From Arcobacter nitrofigilis DSM 7299 (GTDB taxonomy: Bacteria > Campylobacterota > Campylobacteria > Campylobacterales > Arcobacteraceae): a stretch of DNA of 64,000 nucleotides. Both the position numbers and the translations under genes were made by a program. The notes beneath the pieces are model-generated. The model did not search any database. It was not told where the DNA came from and worked only from the letters and a program-made list of their open reading frames with translations. Shown one piece after another: positions 1 through 9,063 of the stretch (position 1 is the stretch's first letter; every line of letters starts with the position of its first letter). The DNA lies in NCBI RefSeq assembly GCF_000092245.1, contig NC_014166.1, positions 744,001-808,000 on the forward strand. Reading direction: 5' to 3'.

Positions 1-653
1 ATGAAGAGTATTATAAAATGGCTATATACATAAATGAAAATCCAATGATTCCTGTACCTAAATATCATGCAGAAGTTCATTTAAGTGCAATTATGGCAAT
101 TTTAAATCAACTTATTGGATATAAAATTACTCCTGACTTAACATTCTTTTCAGCACATAGTTTAGATGATATTAAAAAATATAATGAAATATTTGGTAAA
201 AATATTCTTCTAAACAAAAATGAAAATGCGATTTTATTTAAAAAAAGTAATTTAAATATTGAAATAAATAATTCAAATCCTTTGATGTTAGAATATTTTG
301 AAACACAAGCAAATAGAATACTAGAAACTATGGCAGTAAGTACTTGGTACTCAAAAGTAAAAAGAGAGGTTCTAAAAAATATTGGAGAACATGATATAAG
401 TATTGAATTTATATCAAATAGATTAAATGTTAGTACTAGAACATTACAATATAACCTAAAAGCTGAAAATAAAAAGTTTAGAGATGCTTTATTAAGTGTT
501 AAAATGCAATTGGCAAATCATTATATAAAAAATACAAAAATGGATTTTGGAAGTATTGCCATTTTTTTGGGATATAAAGAGTCAAGCTCTTTTTTTAGGG
601 CTTATAAAAAGTATTATAAACAAACTCCTAGGAGCTTTGAAGTAAAGGGTTAA
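1..653 (+). CDS. AraC-family transcriptional regulator, 5' truncated by the window edge
   Basis: This is a DNA-binding regulator of the AraC type. The reading frame is open to base 3 without a stop, so the ATG at 18 is probably internal and the real start lies outside the window. The visible N-terminal part resembles the Arabinose_bd/OruR-type sensing domain of AraC regulators. The last 100 residues hold the two helix-turn-helix units: DISIEFISNRLNVSTRTLQ is the first, and GSIAIFLGYKESSSFFRAYK followed by YYKQTPRSF is the second, with the usual GY.e.SsF.RaFk..y..tP pattern. Its target is unknown. The stop codon directly abuts that of the convergent acetate kinase gene, and the two share a hairpin. 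Family assignment is firm; the ligand is not inferable. Confidence 0.85.
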   Translation, partial: EEYYKMAIYINENPMIPVPKYHAEVHLSAIMAILNQLIGYKITPDLTFFSAHSLDDIKKYNEIFGKNILLNKNENAILFKKSNLNIEINNSNPLMLEYFETQANRILETMAVSTWYSKVKREVLKNIGEHDISIEFISNRLNVSTRTLQYNLKAENKKFRDALLSVKMQLANHYIKNTKMDFGSIAIFLGYKESSSFFRAYKKYYKQTPRSFEVKG

Positions 654-664
654 TTACCCTTTAC
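642..664. terminator. Bidirectional hairpin spanning the convergent AraC and ackA stops
   Basis: GTAAAGGGT (642-650) and ACCCTTTAC (656-664) form a perfect 9-bp stem with a 5-nt loop. The loop and its edge contain both stop codons. No long T tract follows on either strand, so termination strength is uncertain. Confidence 0.45.
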
Positions 665-1850
665 CAATTAATTTATAAGTATCTTGTGCTATTACAAGTT
701 CTTCATTTGTAGGAATTACAAATATTTTTGTATTAGAATCTTCTGCACTTATTTCTCTATTTTCTTTTGATCTAATTTTATTCTTCTCTTTATCTAGAAC
801 TATACCCATAAAGTCCAAATCAGAACAGGCATTTTCTCTTATTAAATCTGAATTCTCACCAATCCCAGCTGTGAAACAAATAGCATCAACTCCACCCATT
901 AATCCTGCATATGAACAGATAAATCTTTTAATTTTGTTACATAACATTTTAATAGTAGTTTTTGCTCTTTTATCTCCATCATTAGCAGCTTTTATTACTT
1001 CTCTTAAATCAGAGCTAATACCAGATAATCCTAAAATACCAGATTTTTTATTTAGATAATCAATTATTTGATGGGGATCCATGTTTTTTTTGCCCATTAA
1101 ATATGGAATAACACCAGCGTCAATATCTCCACATCTAGTACCCATAATTAGCCCTTCCAATGGAGTTAATCCCATAGTTGTACATAGTGACTTCCCATCT
1201 CTAACTGCACAAAGCGAAGAACCATTTCCTAAATGACAAACAATAATTTTAGTATCTTTTTTATTTCCTAAAAGTTTTATTGCTTCTTTTGAAACATAAC
1301 TGTGACTTGTACCATGGAAACCATATTTTCTTAATTTGAATTTTGTATAATCTTCATGTGGAACAGCATATAAATAGTTTTCAGGTGGCATTGTTTGATG
1401 AAAAGCTGTATCAAATACTGCTACATTTGGCTTTCCAGGAATAAGTTCTTGACAAATTCTCATTCCCAAAATATTTGCGGAATTATGTAATGGTGCTAAA
1501 GGTATTAGCTCTTCAATTTGTTTTATTACTTTTTCTGTGATTATTACTGATGATTTAAAGTTTTCTCCACCATGAACAACTCTGTGACCAATAGCATCAA
1601 TTTCATCAATAGAATCAATAACTTTTGTTTCATAAATAGTTAATGTTTTTAAAACAAGTTCTATCGCTTCTTTATGTGTTGGCATCTCTATTTCAAAAGT
1701 TAATTTTTTATTTATACCAACTTCATGTTTAAGTATTCCATCAATCCCAATTCTTTCAACTAATCCACTAGCTATTGCTTCCCCTGTTTTAGTATCTACT
1801 AGTTGATATTTTAAAGAAGAACTCCCCGCATTTAATACAAGTACTAACAT
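654..1850 (-). CDS. ackA: Acetate kinase
   Basis: Cytosolic enzyme that interconverts acetate plus ATP and acetyl phosphate plus ADP. The 398-residue length is typical. Family motifs are in order: NAGSSSLKYQL near the N-terminus, GHRVVHGG (substrate Arg), FDTAFHQTMP (catalytic Asp), GFHGTSHSYV (His), HLGNGSS, LTPLEGLIMGTRCGDIDAG (transition-state Arg) and TNEEL near the C-terminus. The ATG is preceded by AAGGGA at suitable spacing. The usual partner phosphotransacetylase gene (pta) is not next to it in this window. The nearby ActP-type symporter and DUF294 genes make this an acetate-related neighbourhood. A 7-bp inverted repeat (1892-1910) lies between this start and the exonuclease gene and could be a weak terminator or an operator. 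Confidence 0.96.
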   Translation of the reverse strand: MLVLVLNAGSSSLKYQLVDTKTGEAIASGLVERIGIDGILKHEVGINKKLTFEIEMPTHKEAIELVLKTLTIYETKVIDSIDEIDAIGHRVVHGGENFKSSVIITEKVIKQIEELIPLAPLHNSANILGMRICQELIPGKPNVAVFDTAFHQTMPPENYLYAVPHEDYTKFKLRKYGFHGTSHSYVSKEAIKLLGNKKDTKIIVCHLGNGSSLCAVRDGKSLCTTMGLTPLEGLIMGTRCGDIDAGVIPYLMGKKNMDPHQIIDYLNKKSGILGLSGISSDLREVIKAANDGDKRAKTTIKMLCNKIKRFICSYAGLMGGVDAICFTAGIGENSDLIRENACSDLDFMGIVLDKEKNKIRSKENREISAEDSNTKIFVIPTNEELVIAQDTYKLIGKG

Positions 1851-1937
1851 ATATAAATCCCTTCATTATAATTTAAAGTAAAGATTATAGTAGTATTTTT
1901 TGGAAATACTTATTAAGTTATTATTTAAATTTGTTTG

Positions 1938-2568
1938 TTAAGTGTAAAATGTTGATTTGGCAGCAGGTAAGCCTTTTAGTTTTAGAAAAATCATTGAAGT
2001 CATTATTGCATCATTTAAAGCATCATGTTTACCCAATAGTGGTATATCTAATTCTTTCATTATTGTGTCAAATTTTAAATCTACAAACTCATAATCACTT
2101 CTTCTTTTTTTAGTTCTATAATACATTGATGAAACCTCAATTGAAGAGTTTGGGAGTTTTATTCCAATGTATTTTTTAGTATATCTTGAAATAATTGCTA
2201 TATCAAACTTAATATAATATCCCACAATAACCCTCGAACCTATAAATTTTAAAAGTTCATAAATAGCCTCTTCTGGGTCAATTGCATTTTCTAAATCTAT
2301 TGGTCTAATTCTATGAATAAGAATTGATTGTGTAGAAATATTATCAGATGGTTTGACATATATGTTAAATGTTTTACTCATTAGGACTTTATTTTCTTTA
2401 ATTATCACAGCCCCAATAGATAAAATTTCATCTTTTTTTGGGATTTAGACCTGTGGTTTCACAATCTAAGCAAACATATTCATTTTTTGGTTCTTCATCA
2501 AAAAGATATTCAAACTCTTTATTTAAGAGTTTTTTCTTTTGTAAGTTTCTAAAAAAATTTTTGAACAT
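1938..2568 (-). pseudogene. DnaQ-family 3'-5' exonuclease, split by a +1 A in an A7 tract
   Basis: Read on the minus strand, the gene opens with ATG at 2568, overlapping by one base (TAATG) the stop of the upstream DUF294 gene. It encodes about 46 residues that end in the ExoI motif DCETTG and NPKK, then meets a TGA. The remainder continues in another frame from the A7 tract at 2433-2439: with six A the protein reads NPKKDEILSIGAV and on through ExoII-like GYYIKFD and ExoIII HDALND to the stop at 1938, giving about 210 residues. A 156-residue distal reading from a GTG at 2408 would lack the catalytic Asp-Glu pair. So the sequence shows a broken or slippage-dependent exonuclease. DnaQ-like exonucleases often accompany DUF294 proteins. 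Alternatives are a sequencing error or phase variation. Confidence 0.8.
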
Positions 2569-4385
2569 TATGAAATCTTATCTATTCTAAATGTATATGT
2601 AATAAATTTCTTAAAATCAATTACAATTTTAAAACTATCTTTTAATAAATCCCTTTCAATTTTTCCCAATGAATGGGTATCTATTTCATTATTTATTTTT
2701 TTATTTTCTTGAAGTTTTAAAAGTTGTGATTTTAATCTCAATGTGCAAAGTATATCAAATGCTTCTAATAACTCATTTGCCATACTTGATTCTAGAACTT
2801 TTCTTCTCTCTAAAATTTTGATTCTTTTTACTGTTGTAGTTTCTCTAATTCTTTCTCTTAGTGCAAGACTTCTTATCCCTTGAACAATAGGGAAAATCCC
2901 AGTTTTCTTTATATCAATATAGTGGGTTTTTGTCATAAAATTTGCAATAATATTTGGTGTATCAAAGGCTAGGGTTGCTTTTGCAAAATATGCCATAAAA
3001 ACATCTTGGTCATGTAGTTTATTAAATAAATCATCTTTTAGTTTAATTAGTAACTCTTTATCCCCTGCAACTGCAAAAGAGTCAAAAAATATTGCCAAAT
3101 CCATATAATTTTGCATATCAGGGGCTTCAATCCATTTTTTTGTTTCATCTGTATATGCTTGAAAACTTTTACACCAAAAAGGATTTGAAACCATTATATT
3201 ACCTTCACAAGGTGGATAACCAAAATCTATTAGTGTTCTTGTTACCTCTTCCATATATGGTCTATACTGTTCAACATCAACTCCATCTTTTATAATCAAA
3301 GCATTATCTTGGTCAGTTTTTATGATTTGTTCATTTCTTCCTTCACTTCCCATAACAACTAGACAAGCATCATTTTGTAGCTCTTTTGGAATGATTAAAC
3401 CATATAATTTTTTATAAACTTTAGTATTTAATTGACCAATCAAATTTGATATATGATTTACTTTTACACCTTTGGCATTTAAAATTGTAATTGTATTGAT
3501 TAGCTCAATACTTGCTTGTTTTAAATCTTTTATATTTGAGGCTTTTTTTATTTTTGAATCTACTACATAAGTGTGGTTTGCAAAGTGTGATAAAACATCA
3601 ATTTGTTCTAAAATTCCTAGCATATTTCCACGATTATCTACAACACCAACTCTTTTTATATTTTTCTTTATTAGTATTGAAAAAGCATCAAATAAATAGT
3701 CATCTTTATTTACTGTTAAAAGTGGAAAAATCGCAATATCGTCTACTGGAATTGTTAATGTTCGTCCCTCTAATAGAACTTTCATTTTTAATAATGAATC
3801 CGTTATGATTCCATATTTTCCATCTTTTTCAACAATGATAGTTGAAGTATTAAATTTTATAGAGCTTTCAATGGCATCAATTAGTTTTGTTCCACTTTGT
3901 ACAATACAAGGTTCATGGGTGACTGTATCAGATACTTTTGCAATCATAAAAGATGATAGTTCTGAAGTATATTTTTTCTCTTTTAAGTTTTGTAATTTGC
4001 TTACTAAATTATTTAAAAAGAATTCTTTAAATTTTGTATTATTTTCAATTAGACTTAGAAAAGTCTTTTTTTCTAATTCATAACAAATTAAATCTTCTTT
4101 TACTATAAAGTTATTTTTACATTCACCATAAATTAAAGAATTTGCATCAAATGAATCTTCTTGATGAAAATCCATAACCATTTGATCTTCACTGGTAATC
4201 TCATGAACTGTACCTTTTATGATAATAAAAAAGTGAGTTGAGTTTTTTTCAGGACTTAATATAGTTGTATCTTTTGGATAATAAGCTATATCCATATTTC
4301 TAATGCAAAGATTCATTTCTTCTCCATTTAAAACTTCAAAGGGATGTATATTTGATAAGAAAGATTCTTGGTCTCTTAAACTCAT
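2568..4385 (-). CDS. CNBD-CBS-DUF294 putative nucleotidyltransferase
   Basis: A 605-residue cytosolic protein with three parts. An N-terminal cyclic-nucleotide-binding-like domain covers about residues 12-120, a pair of CBS domains about 150-270, and a DUF294/GlnD-like nucleotidyltransferase about 300-440 followed by a helical C-terminal domain. The nucleotidyltransferase signature is GSEGRNEQ..KTDQDNALI near residue 345, with the conserved Gly-Ser and the acidic DQD. Proteins of this architecture are commonly encoded beside ActP-type symporters and a DnaQ-like exonuclease, as here, and are thought to regulate uptake, but the modified target is not established. Translation is probably coupled to the downstream exonuclease through a TAATG overlap. 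The gene is about 120 bases downstream of the symporter and separated from it by a strong terminator. Confidence 0.88.
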   Translation of the reverse strand: MSLRDQESFLSNIHPFEVLNGEEMNLCIRNMDIAYYPKDTTILSPEKNSTHFFIIIKGTVHEITSEDQMVMDFHQEDSFDANSLIYGECKNNFIVKEDLICYELEKKTFLSLIENNTKFKEFFLNNLVSKLQNLKEKKYTSELSSFMIAKVSDTVTHEPCIVQSGTKLIDAIESSIKFNTSTIIVEKDGKYGIITDSLLKMKVLLEGRTLTIPVDDIAIFPLLTVNKDDYLFDAFSILIKKNIKRVGVVDNRGNMLGILEQIDVLSHFANHTYVVDSKIKKASNIKDLKQASIELINTITILNAKGVKVNHISNLIGQLNTKVYKKLYGLIIPKELQNDACLVVMGSEGRNEQIIKTDQDNALIIKDGVDVEQYRPYMEEVTRTLIDFGYPPCEGNIMVSNPFWCKSFQAYTDETKKWIEAPDMQNYMDLAIFFDSFAVAGDKELLIKLKDDLFNKLHDQDVFMAYFAKATLAFDTPNIIANFMTKTHYIDIKKTGIFPIVQGIRSLALRERIRETTTVKRIKILERRKVLESSMANELLEAFDILCTLRLKSQLLKLQENKKINNEIDTHSLGKIERDLLKDSFKIVIDFKKFITYTFRIDKIS

Positions 4386-4461
4386 TTAAAACCTTTTTTT
4401 AAGTATTGTACTCTCTTATTTATACTCTTTTAATAAATAAAGTAGAAATAAAAAAGTAAAA

Positions 4462-4489
4462 AAAAAGTATACCCGAAGGTATACTTTTT
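4462..4489 (-). terminator. Intrinsic terminator after the ActP-type symporter gene
   Basis: A perfect 12-bp stem AAAAAGTATACC/GGTATACTTTTT encloses the loop read as TTCG on the minus strand. C(UUCG)G is an exceptionally stable tetraloop. The minus strand continues with an uninterrupted T run, so this is a textbook rho-independent terminator for the gene ending at 4507. Confidence 0.9.
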
Positions 4490-4506
4490 AGTAACTAATT
4501 GTAAGA

Positions 4507-6360
4507 CTAGTGATCTACAGCATCACCTGCACCTGAAGGAATTCTAATTCTTTCAACAAGATCTTGAATATCTTGTGGTGGTGGAGGAGTCATTCTAGAT
4601 ACAACTAATGCAACGATTAGGTGTAAGATTGTTCCTATTGTTCCAATACCAGTTGGAGCAATTCCGAATAGATAATTAGCTTTGTCCCCGCCCATGAATA
4701 CAAAGTAAATAATATATCCGAATGTGAAAATTAAACCAGTTAAAATACCAGCAATAGCACCTTCTTTATTCATTCTCTTATCAAATACCCCAAGGATAAT
4801 TGTAGGGAAGAATGCAGCAGCAGCAAGTCCAAATGCAAATGCAACAACTTGTGCAACAAATCCTGGAGGGTGAATTCCTAAGTAACCAGCAATACAAATT
4901 GCAACTACTGCAGAGATTCTAGCCCACATTAATTCAGTTTTTTCGTTTAATGTTGATTTACCAGTTTCTGAATCTTTGAAAATAACTTGTCCCATTAAGT
5001 CATGAGAAATTGCAGAAGCAATTACAAGTAATAACCCAGCAGCAGTTGATAATGCAGCAGCAAGACCCCCAGCAGCGATGAATGCAATTACCCAATTAGG
5101 TAAGTTTGCAATTTCAGGATTCGCAAGAACCATGATATCTCTATCAACGTATAACTCATTTTCTATTTTCCCACTGTTTGTAGCAGGTACAGCATTTGTA
5201 GTTACTCTTTCCCCATATTCTCCAGTTTTAGTACCATCGAATTGTGGTTTACCTTTAAATGCAGCGTCAGGTCCATATTGAATTTTACCATCACCATTTC
5301 TATCAGTCCATGCTAACAATCCACCATGTTCCCAAGTTTTAAACCATTTACCATTGTTACCTTCAATTTCACCATTAACAAATGCTTTATATTCAACATT
5401 TTGAACATTTTTGATTAAGTTAACTCTTGAAAATGCAGCAACTGATGAAATAGTTGTATACATAATTGCAATAAATACTAATGCCCATCCAGCAGATACT
5501 CTAGCATCTTTAACAGTTGGAACTGTAAAGAATCTAACAATAACGTGTGGTAAACCAGCAGTACCAAGCATTAATGCAGTTGTTAACATAAATGTATTCC
5601 ATAAGTTACCTGGTTGAGTATAAGCTTTAAAGCCTAAATCAGTAACGGCAGTATCTAAGGCATGTAATAAATATGTACCTTCTGGAATAACTCTAACACC
5701 ATCATCAAATGCAAATGTAGTAGTATTAAAAATACCTAATTGTGGTAAAAATGTATCAGTAACTTGTAGTGATAAGAAAATTGCAGGAATCATATATGCA
5801 AAAATCATAACAACATATTGAGCAACTTGTGTATAAGTGATACCTTTCATACCCCCAAGAACAGAATAGAAGAATACAATACCCATACCAATAAGCACCC
5901 CAGTATTAACATCAACTTGTAAGAATCTTGAGAAAACGATACCAACCCCTCTCATTTGTCCAGCAACATATGTGAACGAAACGAAAATAACACCAATAAC
6001 AGCAACTAATCTTGCTGTGTCTGAATAATATCTGTCACCAACGAAGTCAGGAACAGTAAATTTACCAAATTTTCTTAAATATGGAGCAAGTAACATAGCA
6101 AGTAGAACATATCCCCCTGTCCAACCCATTAAGTAAGCACTTCCATCAGAACCTTTAAACGATATGATACCTGCAAGTGAGATAAAAGATGCCGCTGACA
6201 TCCAATCTGCTGCTGTTGCCATACCATTTGCAACTGGGTGAACCCCCCCACCAGCTACATAGAAATCCTTAGTAGAACCAGCTTTTGCCCAAAGAGCAAT
6301 ACCAATATAAATCGCGAATGAGATACCTACGAATAGATAAATTAATGATTGTAATTCCAT
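4507..6360 (-). CDS. actP: Sodium:solute symporter, ActP-type (acetate)
   Basis: Inner-membrane cation:solute symporter of the SSS family, VC_2705-like subfamily, which is annotated as the acetate permease partner of DUF4212 proteins. The 617-residue protein has about 13 hydrophobic segments. Conserved family stretches include GGGVHPVANGMATAADWMSA near residue 38, the GLPHVIVRFFTVP segment, and AALSTAAGLLLVIASAISHD. Between two membrane segments (about residues 315-420) there is a hydrophilic insert holding DRNGDGKIQY, which matches an EF-hand calcium loop. The ATG is preceded by TAGGAGAAA. It lies 12 bases after the DUF4212 gene, so the two are one operon. Acetate as substrate is inferred from the family and from ackA nearby; other short carboxylates are possible. 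Confidence 0.85.
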   Translation of the reverse strand: MELQSLIYLFVGISFAIYIGIALWAKAGSTKDFYVAGGGVHPVANGMATAADWMSAASFISLAGIISFKGSDGSAYLMGWTGGYVLLAMLLAPYLRKFGKFTVPDFVGDRYYSDTARLVAVIGVIFVSFTYVAGQMRGVGIVFSRFLQVDVNTGVLIGMGIVFFYSVLGGMKGITYTQVAQYVVMIFAYMIPAIFLSLQVTDTFLPQLGIFNTTTFAFDDGVRVIPEGTYLLHALDTAVTDLGFKAYTQPGNLWNTFMLTTALMLGTAGLPHVIVRFFTVPTVKDARVSAGWALVFIAIMYTTISSVAAFSRVNLIKNVQNVEYKAFVNGEIEGNNGKWFKTWEHGGLLAWTDRNGDGKIQYGPDAAFKGKPQFDGTKTGEYGERVTTNAVPATNSGKIENELYVDRDIMVLANPEIANLPNWVIAFIAAGGLAAALSTAAGLLLVIASAISHDLMGQVIFKDSETGKSTLNEKTELMWARISAVVAICIAGYLGIHPPGFVAQVVAFAFGLAAAAFFPTIILGVFDKRMNKEGAIAGILTGLIFTFGYIIYFVFMGGDKANYLFGIAPTGIGTIGTILHLIVALVVSRMTPPPPQDIQDLVERIRIPSGAGDAVDH

Positions 6361-6372
6361 ACTCTATTTCTC

Positions 6373-6627
6373 CTATTCGTGAACGCCATATTTTTCGTCA
6401 ATGCCACTCATTAATTTAACATAAACGAAAATAAGAACAACAAACACATATATTGCACCTTGTTGTGCAAACCAAAAACCAAGTTTAACACCACTGATTT
6501 CTATAGCATTTAATTCATTAATGAATATAATACCACATCCGTAAGAAACAACAAACCAAACTATAAGAAGTTTAAAGATTGTTGAAATATTCTCTTTCCA
6601 ATAAGCCTGAGCTTTTTCTGGACTCAT
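6373..6627 (-). CDS. DUF4212 small membrane subunit of the symporter
   Basis: An 84-residue protein with two membrane segments. I place the start at 6627 (MSPEKAQAYW) because AAGGAGAAC precedes that ATG; an in-frame ATG at 6711 would add 28 residues with no ribosome site. DUF4212 proteins (also called sodium/substrate symporter small subunit) are encoded immediately before VC_2705-type symporters and resemble small subunits of two-component carriers. Conserved features are the aromatic YW and K residues at the N-terminus, FVVSYGCGI in the first helix, GFWFAQQGAIYVFV in the second, and the short polar tail. It very likely acts with the protein encoded 12 bases downstream. Confidence 0.85.
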   Translation of the reverse strand: MSPEKAQAYWKENISTIFKLLIVWFVVSYGCGIIFINELNAIEISGVKLGFWFAQQGAIYVFVVLIFVYVKLMSGIDEKYGVHE

Positions 6628-6771
6628 AGGTTCTCCTTTTTTGAATTTATTAAAAGAAAAAGTTTCTCTTTTAATAATTAACAATGTAATTGTAATAAGG
6701 GTAAATAGCAAAAGGGTAGCAATTGAATAATTTTTTGAAGAAATTTTGAAATTTATGTAAACTTTATGTAA

Positions 6772-6806
6772 AAAAGATAATAAAGTACCATATTATCGTA
6801 CTTTAT
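6772..6806 (-). terminator. Terminator of the histidine kinase/response regulator operon
   Basis: ATAAAGTAC and GTACTTTAT (6780-6788 and 6798-6806) form a 9-bp stem around a 9-nt loop. On the minus strand the stem is followed by TATCTTTTTT. The stem includes the stop codon of the response regulator gene. Confidence 0.7.
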
Positions 6807-7465
6807 GAAGAGTAGTATCTTTCTACTTTATATCCAAGTCCTCTAATATTTTTAATAAAGTCCTCTTTTAGTGTTTTTTTTAGTCTAGAAATTTCTGCTC
6901 TAATAGTAGGGTTGTCAATGTCTTCTGCATCCCATACATCAACTCTAAATCTTTCAAAGTCAACAATCATATTTATATTAAGTGCAAGTATATGTATTAT
7001 CTCTAATTGTTTTTTAGTCAGATTTTGGGCTTCATTATTAAAATATAAAATTTTATCGGTTTTAGAATATGAATAATTTTCAGAAAGTTTCATATGAGAA
7101 GTAGTCTGTTTATCTTTTTTGAGTATTTGATTAATTTTAATACCAAGTTCTTCTAAATGAAAAGGTTTTTTTATATATTCTCTACAACCCAAATTATATG
7201 CCTTTGTAATATCTTCTATATCTATAAGAGCTGTAATAAATATAGTAGGTATAAAGGTGTTTTTTTTATTTAAAGTATCTAAAACATCAAAACCATTTAC
7301 TGAAGGAACATTTACGTCTAATATTAATAAATCATAAGAAGTATCGACCCTATCTAAAACATCTTGACCATCAGTAAAACTAGTTACCCTATGTCCAATA
7401 TTTGATAAGTATTCACTTATGGCATTATTTAACATCATTTCATCTTCAAGAAGTAATATTTTCAT
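6803..7465 (-). CDS. OmpR-family response regulator
   Basis: A 220-residue two-component response regulator. The receiver domain occupies residues 1-115, with acidic pocket residues EDE near position 8, the phosphoacceptor Asp in LLILDVNVP near 52, a Thr/Ala pair in FITALI, and the conserved Lys in IKKPF near 101. The C-terminal winged-helix domain (about 130-218) binds DNA and contains the typical ISRLKKTL and IRGLGYKVE segments. It overlaps the upstream histidine kinase gene by 20 bases, so the two form one operon and a cognate pair. The next operon on the same strand encodes the DUF4212/ActP carrier, so control of that carrier is a reasonable guess, but no binding site was identified. Confidence 0.93.
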   Translation of the reverse strand: MKILLLEDEMMLNNAISEYLSNIGHRVTSFTDGQDVLDRVDTSYDLLILDVNVPSVNGFDVLDTLNKKNTFIPTIFITALIDIEDITKAYNLGCREYIKKPFHLEELGIKINQILKKDKQTTSHMKLSENYSYSKTDKILYFNNEAQNLTKKQLEIIHILALNINMIVDFERFRVDVWDAEDIDNPTIRAEISRLKKTLKEDFIKNIRGLGYKVERYYSS

Positions 7466-8990
7466 TTGTTGAATCTAAGTTAATTATAACCTTATTCTTA
7501 TCACAAATTTCTTTTACGATTCTAAGACCCAATCCAAAGCCACCTCTAGCGTCATTTTCTCTATAAAAGTCATTAAATATTTTTTCAGTATTTTCTATTT
7601 TTTTAGAGATTGTTTTTACTTCAAAAGTTATTCCTAAGTCATCTTTTAATAATTTTATATAAATAGGTGAGTCTTTAAAAGAGTATTTTATTGCATTAGA
7701 AATATTATTATCTAAAATTCTTTGTAATAGAGTTTTATTAAAGTTTATAAAAATAGGGTCTTGAATATTGGTAACAAAAAATAGTGAGTTAGATGTACAA
7801 ATATCATCAAAAAAGTCCAATCTATCTTTTAAGTATTCAGAAAAATTTAAAATCTCTTTTTCATAATTTACTCTATCTTTTTTAATCATAAAAGATAAAT
7901 CATCAAAAATGTATTGAATAGTTTTTGCTCCACTTTCTATATTTCTTATATATTTATTAGTAGGGTTATTCATTTTATAAAGATCTAGGTTTGTTTGTAT
8001 AATAGACAAAGGAGTATTTATCTCATGTACAGAATTTTTTATGAATTTTTTTTGTTTTTCAACTAATTGAGTTAGCTGTTTTGTTTGTTTTGTTACGGTT
8101 GTTTCTAAATGAGTATTCAAATCGCTTAGCATATTATTTTTGCCCTTCATGCTATGCATTGCATCATATGCATAATTGGCAATAACTTTAAACTCACCGA
8201 AAATTATTTTATTTTGATTTATAGGATTGTCATTGTTTTGTGAGTCCTTAAAATACTTTCCTATAGCTTTTACATCATTGACAATAAGAATAGTTGCATT
8301 TTTGTATATAAAAATAGAATATAGAACTAACATAATAGTTAAAGATAAAATTTGAAGAGTATAATTTGAAATCTTTTCATCGTATTCTAATTGTTTTTGT
8401 TCAACAATTTTATCCAAATCAGATAAATATACACCGGTTCCTACAGTCCACTTCCAAGGTTCATAAGACAAGGCATACGAGATTTTTTTTACTTCTCTTT
8501 TTTCCTTGTGATTAATCCATAAGTATTCAACATATCCACCTGAATTATCTTTTGAGACATTGATTAATTCTTTAACAAGTTTTTTACCAGTTTTATCTGT
8601 ATAATTAAGAAGGTTCTTCCCAACTAACTCTTTTGATGCAGGGTTGTATATCGCCATTCCTGAATAATTATAAATAAATAAATAATTGTCTTTTTTATTT
8701 TTATCCCTCATATTTTCAATTGCTTCTAAAATATCTTTTTGAATCTCTTTTTGTGACTTTACATCTTTATATTTTTTGTCATAAAAATCTATAAAATTAA
8801 TTACATTTTCTATTTCATTTTTTATTTTATATTTTTGTTTGCTTGCATAGTCAGTTTTTATTATTTCTATCTTTTCTTGAAAGTCATCAAAAGCATTTTC
8901 AATTATTATAAAAGTAAAAAAAGATATAAGAATAACTATAAAAATAATACTGTAAAGAATTAAGTGATAAAGGGATTTTGCTTTAATCAT
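7446..8990 (-). CDS. Cache-domain sensor histidine kinase
   Basis: A 514-residue membrane sensor kinase. I choose the ATG at 8990 (MIKAKSLYHL), which has AGGACA before it. Longer in-frame starts run back into a tRNA gene and have no ribosome site. A first membrane helix (about residues 8-30) is followed by a periplasmic single Cache domain (about 45-215, with YLFIYNYSGMAIYNP and WKWTVGTGVY), a second helix near 220-240, then the HisKA domain with phospho-His in VHEINTPLSI near residue 321. The ATPase domain has the N box NNISNAIKYS near 433 and the G box GGFGLGLRIVKEI near 490. Cache domains usually bind small metabolites such as carboxylates. The kinase overlaps its response regulator. It starts only 74 bases after the tRNA cluster with no clear terminator between. 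Confidence 0.92.
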   Translation of the reverse strand: MIKAKSLYHLILYSIIFIVILISFFTFIIIENAFDDFQEKIEIIKTDYASKQKYKIKNEIENVINFIDFYDKKYKDVKSQKEIQKDILEAIENMRDKNKKDNYLFIYNYSGMAIYNPASKELVGKNLLNYTDKTGKKLVKELINVSKDNSGGYVEYLWINHKEKREVKKISYALSYEPWKWTVGTGVYLSDLDKIVEQKQLEYDEKISNYTLQILSLTIMLVLYSIFIYKNATILIVNDVKAIGKYFKDSQNNDNPINQNKIIFGEFKVIANYAYDAMHSMKGKNNMLSDLNTHLETTVTKQTKQLTQLVEKQKKFIKNSVHEINTPLSIIQTNLDLYKMNNPTNKYIRNIESGAKTIQYIFDDLSFMIKKDRVNYEKEILNFSEYLKDRLDFFDDICTSNSLFFVTNIQDPIFINFNKTLLQRILDNNISNAIKYSFKDSPIYIKLLKDDLGITFEVKTISKKIENTEKIFNDFYRENDARGGFGLGLRIVKEICDKNKVIINLDSTNENITS

Positions 8991-9063
8991 ATTTTGTCCT
9001 ATTTTAGATAAAAGAGAATAGCAAATTTTAGATGATAAAATCATTATGTAGAATTTTAAATAG

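Noticed and set aside
1892-1910. AGTATTT/AAATACT repeat upstream of ackA as a terminator for the exonuclease
   Set aside because: No T tract follows on the minus strand; it may be an operator, but evidence is too thin for a feature.
6628-6711. Longer start for the DUF4212 protein at 6711
   Set aside because: No ribosome site there, and the family N-terminus begins at the ATG 6627 which follows AAGGAG.
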